IMG/VR virus record: IMGVR_UViG_3300046001_003075
Location: 1-26,411 of that record
Direction: 5' to 3' (one strand)
Source: a virus
Length of the DNA stretch: 26,411 nucleotides
How positions within the stretch are numbered: the stretch's first letter is position 1; each line of letters opens with the position of its first letter. The notes beneath the pieces were generated by a model that did no database searches, was not told where the DNA came from, and saw nothing but the letters and a program-made list of their open reading frames with translations. Below, piece by piece: positions 1 to 8,675 of this stretch. The position numbers and the translations under genes were made by a program.

Positions 1-60
1 GAACACACACGCCGCCAAGTTCTTTAGAGATAATGTTAATGACAGGGGAGGGGGCGGCCA

Positions 61-576
61 GTGGCGACGAAAGCCAAGAAAAAACAACGCAGTGACTCTC
101 GCCACGCTGCGAGGCAGGAACGGAAGAAATCAACCGCAGCTGCCAGCCCTGTTCTGAGAGTGCAGGGAGAGGGGTTTTTGTGCGAGCCCTCAGAGATCCC
201 CAAAGACTTGCGATTGCTCGAACGTGCAGTGATTGAAGAATTCCCAGTCACAGCAGAAATGATGAGAACGAGCGTTGAGCGGCTCGAAGAGATTAAGACC
301 ACGAAGACATTCACGATCCCCTGCGGTGAGGGCGTGTTTGAGAGTGAGGCTGTTGCTGCGGGGCTGTCACTAAAGGCGATCGAGATTCAAAACAAGATGA
401 TTGAATCCAACATTAAGCGAAGAGCGCAAGCAACTAAGACGACTCCGCAAACGACAATCAACGTCGGGGTGAATGTTGACAACCGAACTGACGAGCGACG
501 AAATCAGCTTATTGCTCTTGGCGAGCGATTTAGAGCAGCAAGCGTTTTGGTCACGGATTCCACCGGAACAGATTGA
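61..576 (+). CDS. putative terminase small subunit
   Basis: This 171-residue protein would recognise phage DNA for packaging. The assignment rests mainly on position: it lies directly upstream of, and overlaps, the large terminase. The sequence is charged and mostly helical, with a Lys/Arg-rich N-terminus (residues 1-25), a central helical part (about 45-80) and a second helical part near residues 100-125, which suits a small oligomeric DNA-binding terminase subunit. No helix-turn-helix can be named with confidence. The GTG start at 61 is chosen because a strong purine-rich ribosome binding site (AGGGGAGGGGG, 44-54) sits 6 nt upstream. The last 104 nt overlap the start of the large subunit in another frame. 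Residues before position 61 belong to an unresolved upstream stretch. Confidence 0.55.
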   Translation: MATKAKKKQRSDSRHAARQERKKSTAAASPVLRVQGEGFLCEPSEIPKDLRLLERAVIEEFPVTAEMMRTSVERLEEIKTTKTFTIPCGEGVFESEAVAAGLSLKAIEIQNKMIESNIKRRAQATKTTPQTTINVGVNVDNRTDERRNQLIALGERFRAASVLVTDSTGTD

Positions 577-2638
577 TTATGTGATTGGGCAGATTGCTCG
601 ACATGGCGGCGGCCGGACTGGTGCTGATTATGCGGCACAGCAATCGGCAAGAGTGTCTGCAATTCAAAACGCAAAAACAGCAGCGAGCCAGGAGATCGGG
701 CCGCTGCCAGAGATCGCGAATCCACAACGCCGCGAACGATGCGCGGCCGACAACCTGCTATTTGCCGAAACATATTTCAAACCGACGTTCTACCTTCCGT
801 GGGCACCTTACCAGCGGGCAATGATGGATCGCTTTCAAGAGGTTATTTTCTCAGGCGGGAAAGAAGCTCACGCTGTTCGGCGCGGTGGGCTGAAATCGAC
901 CTGTGCTCGTGTTGCAACGATATGGGCAGCGGTCAACGGACATCGCAAATTCCCGGTCTTGATCGGGGCGACGGACGATAAAGCAAACGAACATCGGGAG
1001 AACTTCTTCAGTTTGCTGGCGTCATCGCCGACGCTTTTGGATGATTACCCGGAACTCACTCCGCTCCTGCTAAAACTCCGACAGCCGAAACGCCAGTTTC
1101 GACTGAATGGCAGACCGCTGACATTGAGCCACAAAGACGAACGAGGCCGAATCGTTTTTCCTGATATTCACGACGCTCCCTCTTGTCAGTGTCACATTGC
1201 CCCATACTCGGTCAACTCCACAGACGTTTCCGGGCTGTCCTATGTCGATCGTTTTGGCGTCACTATTCGTCCGGACCTGCTTGCATTCGATGACGTTCAG
1301 ACGCCTCAGACGGCACTGTCTCCATCTCAGACCGAACAGCTTGAAGACCGGATTACGAAGACATTTGGCGGGCTTGCGGGCCTCGGTCAAAAGATGGCTC
1401 AGATCATGGTTTGCACTGTGCGCGAACCTGATGATCTCACTATCCGATTCTTGAATCGAGAACGGCACAAGGACTGGCACGGCAAGGTTTATCCGTCCGT
1501 CTTGCGAATGCCGGACAGAATGGACCTGTGGGACTCCTACGCCGCAAAACTGGGGCAGGGAGCCACACCGGACGAGGGAAAGAAGCTCGCCCAAGAATTC
1601 TACCTGCAGAATCGGGCCGCGATGGATGCGGGCGGCGTGATTGCGTGGGAACACGATAAGTTGCCGGAGGAGCTGTCTGCTCTGCAGTCACTGATGACGA
1701 TCCGAGCACTTGACCCGGAGTTTTTCCGGAAGGAGATCCAGCAAGAGGGCGACGCGCCGGTCAATACGAGCGGGCTGAAATTGGATTCGCAAACGCTGAT
1801 GAATCGGCTTTCTCATGTCCCGCGGGGCACGATGCCAGCGGAATCGAGCTATCTGACGGCGTTCATTGACTCCTCGGATCAGGTTTTGTGGGGGATGGTG
1901 CTTTCGGTCAATTCAGATTTCAGCGGGTCGATCGTCGATTACAGAACGTGGCCGGATCAGGGCAGGCCAATCTTTTACAAATCGGATCTGGTGCGGACTA
2001 TTGGGCAGGAGCTTCCCGGCAAGTCATGGGAAGAGGCTTTCGTTCACGCTCACAATCAGTTCGAGGCCGAGTTGTTCGCGGACTTCCCGGATCTCGACAT
2101 CATGCTGAAAGACTGGTCGGACGGCGGTCAGATGCCGCTGATTCGTTCGCAGATTCAGTCGAGCAAAGAACGCTCACGGATGCGGCCATCGAAGGGGTTT
2201 GCCATCGCTGCGGGTCGAAAGCCAATTCATCTGTGGGGCGATCCGGTCAGAGACAAGTCAGGAACTGGATGGATTGAGCGACGATCGGATACACCAACGC
2301 ACGTCCAGTTCGACGCAAACCTGATGAAGAGCTTCGCCAGTCGCCGCCTACTCACCGCGGTCGGTGCTCCTTCTGCGATCGTTCTGCCTGGCACTGAAGA
2401 GCGAAGCAACAGACTTTTGGCTGAACACTTTACGGCTGAGACTCCAAAGGAAAAAGCAATTGACGGTGCGAAGTCGATCGTCTGGGCACAGAACGTTGGG
2501 CGTGATAATGACTGGTGGGACACCTTCGTTGGGTGTCTCGTGGGTGCCTCTGTTTTAGGATGCAAGCTAAATGGCGATAGCGGAACAAAGAAAGAGATTA
2601 GAGCGTTCGCACTACCAGGAGGGGCGCGACGTGGGTGA
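473..2638 (+). CDS. terminase large subunit (ATPase-nuclease)
   Basis: This 721-residue protein is the packaging motor: its ATPase pumps DNA into the prohead and its RNase H-fold nuclease cuts the concatemer. A Walker A-like segment RRGGLKST lies near residues 136-143. A Walker B segment DLLAFDDV lies near 268-275. The nuclease domain shows motif I at about 463-470 (AFIDSSDQ, D466), motif II near 542-550 (DIMLKDWSD) and motif III near 678-683 (DNDWWD). Length and domain order fit phage large terminases. The ATG at 473 is the furthest upstream start. The next possible starts are TTG codons near 512, but residues 5-40 look like ordinary protein, so the long form is preferred. It overlaps the small subunit gene by 104 nt and the next gene by 8 nt. 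Confidence 0.9.
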   Translation: MLTTELTSDEISLLLLASDLEQQAFWSRIPPEQIDYVIGQIARHGGGRTGADYAAQQSARVSAIQNAKTAASQEIGPLPEIANPQRRERCAADNLLFAETYFKPTFYLPWAPYQRAMMDRFQEVIFSGGKEAHAVRRGGLKSTCARVATIWAAVNGHRKFPVLIGATDDKANEHRENFFSLLASSPTLLDDYPELTPLLLKLRQPKRQFRLNGRPLTLSHKDERGRIVFPDIHDAPSCQCHIAPYSVNSTDVSGLSYVDRFGVTIRPDLLAFDDVQTPQTALSPSQTEQLEDRITKTFGGLAGLGQKMAQIMVCTVREPDDLTIRFLNRERHKDWHGKVYPSVLRMPDRMDLWDSYAAKLGQGATPDEGKKLAQEFYLQNRAAMDAGGVIAWEHDKLPEELSALQSLMTIRALDPEFFRKEIQQEGDAPVNTSGLKLDSQTLMNRLSHVPRGTMPAESSYLTAFIDSSDQVLWGMVLSVNSDFSGSIVDYRTWPDQGRPIFYKSDLVRTIGQELPGKSWEEAFVHAHNQFEAELFADFPDLDIMLKDWSDGGQMPLIRSQIQSSKERSRMRPSKGFAIAAGRKPIHLWGDPVRDKSGTGWIERRSDTPTHVQFDANLMKSFASRRLLTAVGAPSAIVLPGTEERSNRLLAEHFTAETPKEKAIDGAKSIVWAQNVGRDNDWWDTFVGCLVGASVLGCKLNGDSGTKKEIRAFALPGGARRG

Positions 2639-2831
2639 GTTCAAATTGCCGGGAAGCGGGTTAAAGTGCGACAAGTGCGGCGGGGAATTGCCGAACGTCG
2701 CACACACGAGGAAGACTGTGGGAATGATCATCCGAGAGCGTCGGTGCGTGAAATGCGGCGAGCTGAACAAAACTCTCGAAAGAGTTATCAGCGGTTATGG
2801 GCGCGGAACTTTTTCAGGTCCGTGCGAGTGA
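2631..2831 (+). CDS. small zinc-ribbon protein
   Basis: This is a 66-residue protein with two CxxC pairs, CDKC and CVKC, separated by about 22 residues. The pattern is typical of a zinc ribbon like that at the N-terminus of NrdR or in phage late-gene activators. The GTG start at 2631 is chosen over an upstream in-frame ATG (2571) because AGGAGGGG (2617-2624) lies 6 nt before it and because it gives a short 8-nt overlap with the end of the large terminase. Its place between terminase and the gpW-like gene suggests a packaging or late-transcription role, but no function can be assigned from the sequence. Confidence 0.7.
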   Translation: MGEFKLPGSGLKCDKCGGELPNVAHTRKTVGMIIRERRCVKCGELNKTLERVISGYGRGTFSGPCE

Positions 2832-2925
2832 ATGGCATTAGCGCCACACAACCCATCGACAACTCCTGACATCTAATCGACACTAACCAACGTCAAACCA
2901 TAACTAGGTTTCACGAGGCTTATCA

Positions 2926-3126
2926 GTGTCAGCAATTTCCGATCAACTCGCCGCCGAAGCGTTGAAGGCTCAGACCGTCAGCAATGATGGTGTGACTGTC
3001 TCACGTCGTTCGCTCACGGAGTTGATGGAATACGAAAAGCATCTTGCGGCCAAAGCTGCAACTGCCGACATGGGGGCAACCGTTCGCGGGATGTTCTCCA
3101 AGATCGTCGCACCGGGGGGCCACTAA
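2926..3126 (+). CDS. gpW-like head-tail connector protein
   Basis: This is a 66-residue protein. Lambda gpW (68 residues) plugs the portal vertex after packaging so that tail components can attach. The pattern here is a helix, then a short hairpin around NDGVTVSRRS, then a helix beginning LTELMEYEKHL, which is the gpW pattern. The position between terminase and portal is also that of W in lambda. The GTG start has GAGG (2915-2918) 7 nt upstream. The 94 nt before it contain no gene. The call rests on size, pattern and synteny rather than on long identity. Confidence 0.65.
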   Translation: MSAISDQLAAEALKAQTVSNDGVTVSRRSLTELMEYEKHLAAKAATADMGATVRGMFSKIVAPGGH

Positions 3127-3128
3127 TT

Positions 3129-4985
3129 ATGTGGCCATTCACCCGCAAGAAACACAAGCCGATTGAGGTTAACGCAAAGTTCGACCTCGCGCAAACCACA
3201 GCCGACAACCGCAAGCACTGGGCTGCTGCTGACGGGCTTTCCGCTCGTGCCGCAATGTCTGCTGCTGTTCGTCGCGTCGTTCGCATTCGCTCACGATATG
3301 AGGCCGAGAATAACTCGTGGTATGCCGGTATTCTTCGCACTGCCGTCAATCATATCGTCGGCAATGGCCCACGATTGCAGTTGTTGACGGCATCGCCCGA
3401 AGCGAACGCACGGATTGAAAAAGCGTGGCGGCAATGGGCCACGAAGATCGATCTTGCCGACATGCTCCGCACGATCTGCGAAGCGTATTGGCGAGACGGC
3501 GAAGTCTTCGTGATGCGAGCCGACCGGCCGCAAAACTGGCCGCTGACGTTGGACATTCGCACAATTGAAGCCGATCAAGTTGCGAATCCTTGGGCGTCGT
3601 CAGTTTACAACGATCCGTTCATTGACGACGGCATCCGGTTTGACCGATCGACGAACGAGCTTGAAGTTTACGTTTACAACCACCATCCGGGCGGCAACGT
3701 TCCGCTGTCAACGATGGACGGTAATTGGTATTCATCAAAAGAAGTTTTGCACCTGTTCAGGGCTGATCGTCCAGGACAAACACGCGGAATTCCACGGGCA
3801 ACGCCAGCACTCCAGACGCTGCCAATCATGCGACGGCAGGAACTAGCAACGCTCTACTCCGCCGAGACTGCCGCAAACTTTGCGATGTATCTCAAGAGCA
3901 ACTCACCAAGCCTCGATCCGTCATCGTCGCCAGCCGACTTTGCCGAAATCGAACTGACTCGAAACATGCTGACGACGCTCCCCGCAGGATGGGAGATCGG
4001 ACAAGTCGAACCAAAACAGCCGGGGCCACTCTACGAAATGTTCCAACGACAGGCTCTGCAGAGCTTCAGTCGTTGTACAAACATGCCTTACACGCTGGCA
4101 GCAGGCACTGGCAAAGACGCAAATTTCAGTTCCTTCAAAGGCGACATGAAAAATGTATGGGAGCCTGAAGTCCAATGTGAGCAAAGCCGGATTGAATGGT
4201 CCATCATTGAACCTGTCTTTCGTTGGTTCCTTGAATCAGCCATTTACGTTCCGGGCCTGCTCGATGGCCTCCCGTCAATCAACCAGATTGATCATCGCTG
4301 GCATTGGCCACCACTTCCAGAACTTGACGCAGTGGACTCAGCGAACGCCGCTGCAATTCGATTAAGCACAGGCCAGAGCACTCTGACGCAAGAGCACGCA
4401 CGACGCGGGCAAGACTGGGCGACAGAAGTCGCTCGGGCTGCGGATGACTTCGGGATTGATGTTCTGACTTACAAGCGGGCTTTGTTTGCAAAAACGTTCG
4501 ACTCAGCATCGTCAGCACCAACATCAACAACACTCACGACCGGCACGACCGCAGTCGCAGATACGGCGATGAACGGAGCGCAAGTCACGTCTATCGTTGA
4601 AATCATTTCGCAGGTCGCTGGCAGAGTCATTCCGCCAATCTCCGCGAAGGCGTTGATTCGATCCGCATTCCCCGCGATTCCAGAAGCAAACGTCGACGCA
4701 ATGCTATCGCCATTTGCTGCACTTCCGTCGACCGTACAGCCGGGAATTGCAGCCGATGGAATGCCACAGGGCGAATATACGCAGCTCGGGCAGAGGGCAT
4801 TTTCTAACAATCAAAAACGCATCATGCAAACTCTGCAAAAACTGGTGGACGGCGCAGTGACTCAAGTGATGGCTGAGCAAACGCTCGCTTCAATTGGCCT
4901 CGCTCCTGATCGCATCGCAGCACTCATCGCAGACGCATTGGACGGCGGCATTGAGCCGTCAGTCATTCAGGAGGTTGCGGTATGA
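3129..4985 (+). CDS. portal protein, lambda family
   Basis: This 618-residue protein forms the dodecameric portal ring at the head vertex, through which DNA enters and leaves. The N-terminal half, with the SRYEAENNSWYAGILRTAVN segment and the later VGNGPRL, is characteristic of lambda gpB-type portals. The middle part contains the expected mix of Trp/Tyr-rich wing and Gln-rich stem sequence (RRQELATLYSAETAANFAMY). The C-terminal 140 residues are Ala/Ser/Thr-rich and longer than the core fold needs; they may be a clip or crown extension. The ATG at 3129 follows the gpW-like stop by 2 nt. The 3' end overlaps the protease start by 4 nt, implying coupled translation. Confidence 0.9.
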   Translation: MWPFTRKKHKPIEVNAKFDLAQTTADNRKHWAAADGLSARAAMSAAVRRVVRIRSRYEAENNSWYAGILRTAVNHIVGNGPRLQLLTASPEANARIEKAWRQWATKIDLADMLRTICEAYWRDGEVFVMRADRPQNWPLTLDIRTIEADQVANPWASSVYNDPFIDDGIRFDRSTNELEVYVYNHHPGGNVPLSTMDGNWYSSKEVLHLFRADRPGQTRGIPRATPALQTLPIMRRQELATLYSAETAANFAMYLKSNSPSLDPSSSPADFAEIELTRNMLTTLPAGWEIGQVEPKQPGPLYEMFQRQALQSFSRCTNMPYTLAAGTGKDANFSSFKGDMKNVWEPEVQCEQSRIEWSIIEPVFRWFLESAIYVPGLLDGLPSINQIDHRWHWPPLPELDAVDSANAAAIRLSTGQSTLTQEHARRGQDWATEVARAADDFGIDVLTYKRALFAKTFDSASSAPTSTTLTTGTTAVADTAMNGAQVTSIVEIISQVAGRVIPPISAKALIRSAFPAIPEANVDAMLSPFAALPSTVQPGIAADGMPQGEYTQLGQRAFSNNQKRIMQTLQKLVDGAVTQVMAEQTLASIGLAPDRIAALIADALDGGIEPSVIQEVAV

Positions 4986-7072
4986 AGCCAGTAAGCATAA
5001 CAGCATTTCTTCGCCTGAAAGCCAACGGAGCAGGCAAGCCGAAACGGTTCTCGATTCTCGCATACTCAGGCGGAACACTTCCAGTTGATGGATTTCCGCA
5101 TCCTGTCGTGGTGGATCTGGCTGGCCTCGAATTACCTGGCTCAATTCCAATTCTGATCGACCACAAAAAGAGCGTTGAAGCAACCCTCGGACTCACTGAC
5201 AACATCCATAACGACGGCACGAAACTGACGCTTGCTGGCGCGGTTACGGGGCAGTCAGCACTTGCACAACAGGTACTCGCACAGGCCGCCGCAGGTCACA
5301 CATGGCAGGCGTCAATTGGTGCGATGGTCATTGAATCGGAAGACATTCCAGCCGGTCAAACGGCAACAGCAAACGGGCAGACCTTTACAGGGCCTGTTGT
5401 GATCGCACGGCGTTCCGTGCTTCGTGAAACGTCGGTCCTTCCAATGGGGGCGGATTCGACAACTTCAGTGAATCTGGCAGCATCCGCTCGCCGGTTTTTG
5501 AAAGGATCGGCAGCTATGTCGTTCGAAGATTATTGCAAGAGCTTGGGGCTTGATGCCGCCACTCTAACGCCAGAAGCTGCCGCTGCTCTGCAGGTCAGTT
5601 TCTCGGCAATGACCGCACCAGCTGCGCCAGTGATGGCCGCTCCCGTTGCTCCGGCATCTGCACCCGCGATGCCGACGGCAGCCGCTCAGGCCATACTTGA
5701 CCTGACGGCGTCATTGACGGAAGGACGAAAGCAGATCGCTGCTCAGTTCCGCAAGTCAGCAGAGATCCAGGCGAAGGCGGCTGGCCATCCAATGATTGCT
5801 GCAACAGCAATTGAACAGGACTGGTCAATCGAGAAGGTTGAACTGGAAGTCATTAAGGCCTCGATGGCGTCAGGCAAGACTCGTCCGACATCATTCGGAA
5901 CGGCCCAGAATGCACCTGAACTGATGCCTTTGGTTCTTGAAGCCGCGTTGTGCTCAACACGCGGAATCAAAGACACCGAAAAGCAGTTCGACGACAAGAC
6001 GTTGCAGGCTGCACATTCTCAGTTTCGTCGTGGGGCTGGTCTTCAGCAGATCATGCTCATGGCGGCTGCTGCCAATGGTATGCCAATGTCCGCCGGGCTG
6101 AAGATCACAACCGGAAACATTCGCGAAGTGCTCAGTTACGCTTGTCCAGACGGACGAACCGTGAGTGCCGCGTTTACGGCGATTAGCCTTCCGGGCATCC
6201 TGTCGAATGTAGCGAACAAAGAGTTGCTACAGGGTTACATGGAGGAGGATATGGTTTGGAAGGAAATCGCCCAGACGAAGACCGTCAGCGACTTCAAAAC
6301 CGTCACGAGCTACCGCCTGCTTGATGATATGTCCTATGACAAGCTCGGCCCTGGTGGCGTGATGAAACACGGCACCCTGAGCGAAGAGTCATTTACTCGC
6401 TCGGTCGACACCTACGCGAAGATGGCAAGCCTGACGCGACAGGACATCATCAACGATGATTTGTCGGCGTTCGACGATCTTCGCAATCGTATCGGCCGTG
6501 GCGGGGCCATGAAACTGAACGATCTGTTCTGGTCGACGTTCCTAGGCAACCTTGCGACGATCTTCACGGCAGCTCGAACCAACTACATCACCGGGGCGAC
6601 AACTAACCTCGGAACTGATGGCGTCGGTCTTGGACTTGGGCAGAAGGCCTGGCGTCAACGAACGACTCCATCGGCTGATGGGGCAAAGCGGCTGTCAGGG
6701 ACTGCGAAGTTCTTGCTTGTTCCGCCAGAGCTTGAAACCGTTGCAGACGCTCTTTACGGAGCACGCAACATTGCGGCCGTCAAGGTTTCGGATGTCAACA
6801 CATTCGCAAACAAGTACACGCCGATCGTCGCCAATCAGCTTTCTGATTCGTCGATTAGCGGATACTCAACCACAGCATGGTACTTGCTCGGTGACAAGTC
6901 ACAGGGTACGCCAGTTGTTGTGAGCTTTCTGAACGGCCAGGAAACGCCGACCGTCGAATCTGCTGACGCTGACTTCAATCAGCTTGGCATTCAGTTCCGT
7001 GGCTATCACGACTTCGGGTGTGACCTCGGCGACGGATACCTAAACGCACTGATGAGCAAGGGTGCAGCGTAG
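4982..7072 (+). CDS. fused prohead protease and major capsid protein
   Basis: This 696-residue protein joins two functions. Residues 1-170 match an HK97-type (S78) prohead protease: H61 in LIDHKKS and S111 in WQASIGAMV are the likely catalytic His and Ser. Residues about 180-270 are Ala/Pro-rich then helical and could be a scaffold-like delta domain. Residues about 300-696 look like an HK97-fold major capsid protein of the Mu gpT-like group (for example the segment SLTRQDIINDDLSAFDDL). The protease should cut the delta domain from capsid subunits during maturation. An internal ATG at 5516 (codon 179) with AAAGGA 9 nt upstream could make a separate scaffold-capsid product. The fusion is read through without any stop. 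Confidence 0.85.
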   Translation: MKPVSITAFLRLKANGAGKPKRFSILAYSGGTLPVDGFPHPVVVDLAGLELPGSIPILIDHKKSVEATLGLTDNIHNDGTKLTLAGAVTGQSALAQQVLAQAAAGHTWQASIGAMVIESEDIPAGQTATANGQTFTGPVVIARRSVLRETSVLPMGADSTTSVNLAASARRFLKGSAAMSFEDYCKSLGLDAATLTPEAAAALQVSFSAMTAPAAPVMAAPVAPASAPAMPTAAAQAILDLTASLTEGRKQIAAQFRKSAEIQAKAAGHPMIAATAIEQDWSIEKVELEVIKASMASGKTRPTSFGTAQNAPELMPLVLEAALCSTRGIKDTEKQFDDKTLQAAHSQFRRGAGLQQIMLMAAAANGMPMSAGLKITTGNIREVLSYACPDGRTVSAAFTAISLPGILSNVANKELLQGYMEEDMVWKEIAQTKTVSDFKTVTSYRLLDDMSYDKLGPGGVMKHGTLSEESFTRSVDTYAKMASLTRQDIINDDLSAFDDLRNRIGRGGAMKLNDLFWSTFLGNLATIFTAARTNYITGATTNLGTDGVGLGLGQKAWRQRTTPSADGAKRLSGTAKFLLVPPELETVADALYGARNIAAVKVSDVNTFANKYTPIVANQLSDSSISGYSTTAWYLLGDKSQGTPVVVSFLNGQETPTVESADADFNQLGIQFRGYHDFGCDLGDGYLNALMSKGAA

Positions 7073-7097
7073 TCACTTCGTGACAATGACGACATGA

Positions 7098-7122
7098 GCC
7101 TGCCGGAGTTGTTCCGGCGGGC
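7098..7122 (+). terminator. GC-rich hairpin after capsid gene
   Basis: A 10-bp stem (GCCTGCCGGA with TCCGGCGGGC, one G-U pair) with loop GTTGT lies in the 83-nt gap between the capsid gene and the decoration gene. It is followed by CACTTTTG, so the T-run is short. It may be a leaky terminator or an RNA-stability element that sets the level of downstream mRNA against capsid mRNA. Confidence 0.5.
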
Positions 7123-7155
7123 CACTTTTGAACACGAATTTTGGAGGTCACGAAG

Positions 7156-7872
7156 ATGCCGCAAGTTCCGGCTCAAACATATTCAGACGATTGTGCAATC
7201 GACTACACGCCATCTGTCGCAGTAACTGGCGGTGACGTTGTCGTTCTCAACGGAATTGTCGGTGTAGCAATCACCGACATCGCAGCGAGCGATCTCGGCT
7301 CACTGGCAATCGACGGGATCTTTCAGGTTCCCAAAACAACTGCCGCATGGGTTCGAGGTCTTGCGGTCCACTGGAACGCTACCGGAGATCCGGACAGCGG
7401 AACGGCCGGAACGGGTGCAGCGAATCAACTCGGTAACGGCGTCTACATGGGCGTTGCTGCGGAAACAGAAGCCAGCGGAGATGATCGCGGTGCGGTCATC
7501 CTGAATGCCGCTTTGCCATCAAGCAACAACGCAGCCGTTACGGCGACAACCGGCGGTGCGACAACTGGCCTGATTCCAGCCGCAGCAAGTTTTGTGACAG
7601 TCACAAGCGACAGTGCAGACAAGCAAATTAGCCTTCCAGCCGGATACGTCGGCAAGGTGCTGCGGATTCTCGTGGGAACGACAGCATGTGAGCTGATCTC
7701 GGCAGTTGCGGCTGACAAGGTCAACGAAGTCACGGTTGGCGCAACAAACGAACTCGCACTGACTGCAGAAGCACTTTACACCTGCGTTTACACCAAGTCT
7801 GGTTTCTGGATCGTCAACGGTCAGACCAAACTCGGTGCGGCAATCGCTACTCTGGTTCCTGACGCATTGTGA
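7156..7872 (+). CDS. DUF2190-like capsid decoration protein
   Basis: This is a 238-residue protein. The N-terminal 110 residues are beta-rich, with the run GGDVVVLNGIVGVAITDI followed by DLGSLAIDGIFQVPK. That is the pattern of DUF2190 phage proteins, which are capsid decoration or head-fibre components, although older databases sometimes misname them as recombinases. The C-terminal half is Ala/Thr-rich with further beta strands and may form the exposed part. The ATG at 7156 is preferred because GGAGG (7143-7147) lies 8 nt upstream. The position immediately after the major capsid gene supports a head-surface role, parallel to lambda gpD. Confidence 0.7.
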   Translation: MPQVPAQTYSDDCAIDYTPSVAVTGGDVVVLNGIVGVAITDIAASDLGSLAIDGIFQVPKTTAAWVRGLAVHWNATGDPDSGTAGTGAANQLGNGVYMGVAAETEASGDDRGAVILNAALPSSNNAAVTATTGGATTGLIPAAASFVTVTSDSADKQISLPAGYVGKVLRILVGTTACELISAVAADKVNEVTVGATNELALTAEALYTCVYTKSGFWIVNGQTKLGAAIATLVPDAL

Positions 7873-7884
7873 TTTGAGTAATTC

Positions 7885-8226
7885 ATGAGCGACTTTGATG
7901 ACGCAATCGGAGAGATGACGGAAGACCTGCTCACGGAAGCGGGCGAGTTTTTCGTTTATCGTCGCGGCTCAGTGTCAACGACAATCACTCTCCGAAAGAG
8001 TTCTCAGCAGTCGATGTTCATGGATGCTGGCAACGGGCAAACAATCGAAGTGAGGCCGGTGGATTTCATCGGCCTCACTTCAGCCCTGCCATATGACCCG
8101 CCAGAAAAGGGCGACTTGATTATTTCCGGTGCAGATCGCTTCGAAGTGCAGTCGACGACATCCGAAAAGGTGTTCCGGCGAATCAGTTCACAGATGACTC
8201 GGATACATGCGAAACAGGTTAAGTGA
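7885..8226 (+). CDS. putative head-tail joining protein
   Basis: This is a 113-residue protein. The size, the position after the decoration gene, and the pattern of a helical N-terminus followed by beta strands (residues 18-110, with YDPPEKGDLII near 71-81) resemble lambda gpFII-type head-tail joining proteins, which sit between portal and tail. The stop overlaps the next start in a TGATG. The family match is judged from pattern and gene order only. It could also be another neck protein. Confidence 0.6.
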   Translation: MSDFDDAIGEMTEDLLTEAGEFFVYRRGSVSTTITLRKSSQQSMFMDAGNGQTIEVRPVDFIGLTSALPYDPPEKGDLIISGADRFEVQSTTSEKVFRRISSQMTRIHAKQVK

Positions 8227-8675
8227 TGGCCGTTACTCAATCACCGTCAACCGAAGCAATGTCCGCAATTGTTGAGCAGATCAACAGCGGAACGGCTTAC
8301 GAATTGTCGGTTACGGCAACCTACAGCGAGACGCTCGACGACGAACTGGAGGACATTCCGGATCTTCGCGTCGATGTCGTCCAGGAAGAAGAAGAGCAAC
8401 TCAACGAAACGCTGGACGTAGAAGACAGAACGTCTCACATGATTCGCGTCTGGATTCGGAAACGAACACCGACGCAAGACGACATCGACGCAGTGAAGTT
8501 GATCGTGCGGCAAATATGGCAGCGAGTCAACAACTTCAACTCGTCGAATGCTCGGGTCAAGGTTTGGGAATGTGACATGGACCCGAAAGAGGTTCCGAAC
8601 AAAATGATTCTGAATCAGTCGGGGTTGTTCGTGGCTTCGATGCTGATGCGGGTGGAAGTTGAGGCCAGCGCGTGA
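8226..8675 (+). CDS. putative tail terminator or neck protein
   Basis: This is a 149-residue protein with an acidic centre (a QEEEEQLNE segment near residue 55) and a mixed alpha/beta pattern. It starts at ATG 8226 in a TGATG overlap, so it is probably translated by coupling to the previous gene. Lying between a joining protein and the gp10-like tail completion protein, it most likely belongs to the neck, for example as a tail terminator of the lambda gpU type. No diagnostic motif was recognised, so the role is inferred from synteny. Confidence 0.5.
   Translation: MAVTQSPSTEAMSAIVEQINSGTAYELSVTATYSETLDDELEDIPDLRVDVVQEEEEQLNETLDVEDRTSHMIRVWIRKRTPTQDDIDAVKLIVRQIWQRVNNFNSSNARVKVWECDMDPKEVPNKMILNQSGLFVASMLMRVEVEASA

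Noticed and set aside
1-60. End of an upstream gene
   Set aside because: Two frames are open through the first 60 nt and cannot be told apart without the preceding sequence.
1070-1654. Reverse-strand open frame of 194 codons
   Set aside because: It is antisense to the large terminase, whose motifs are clear.
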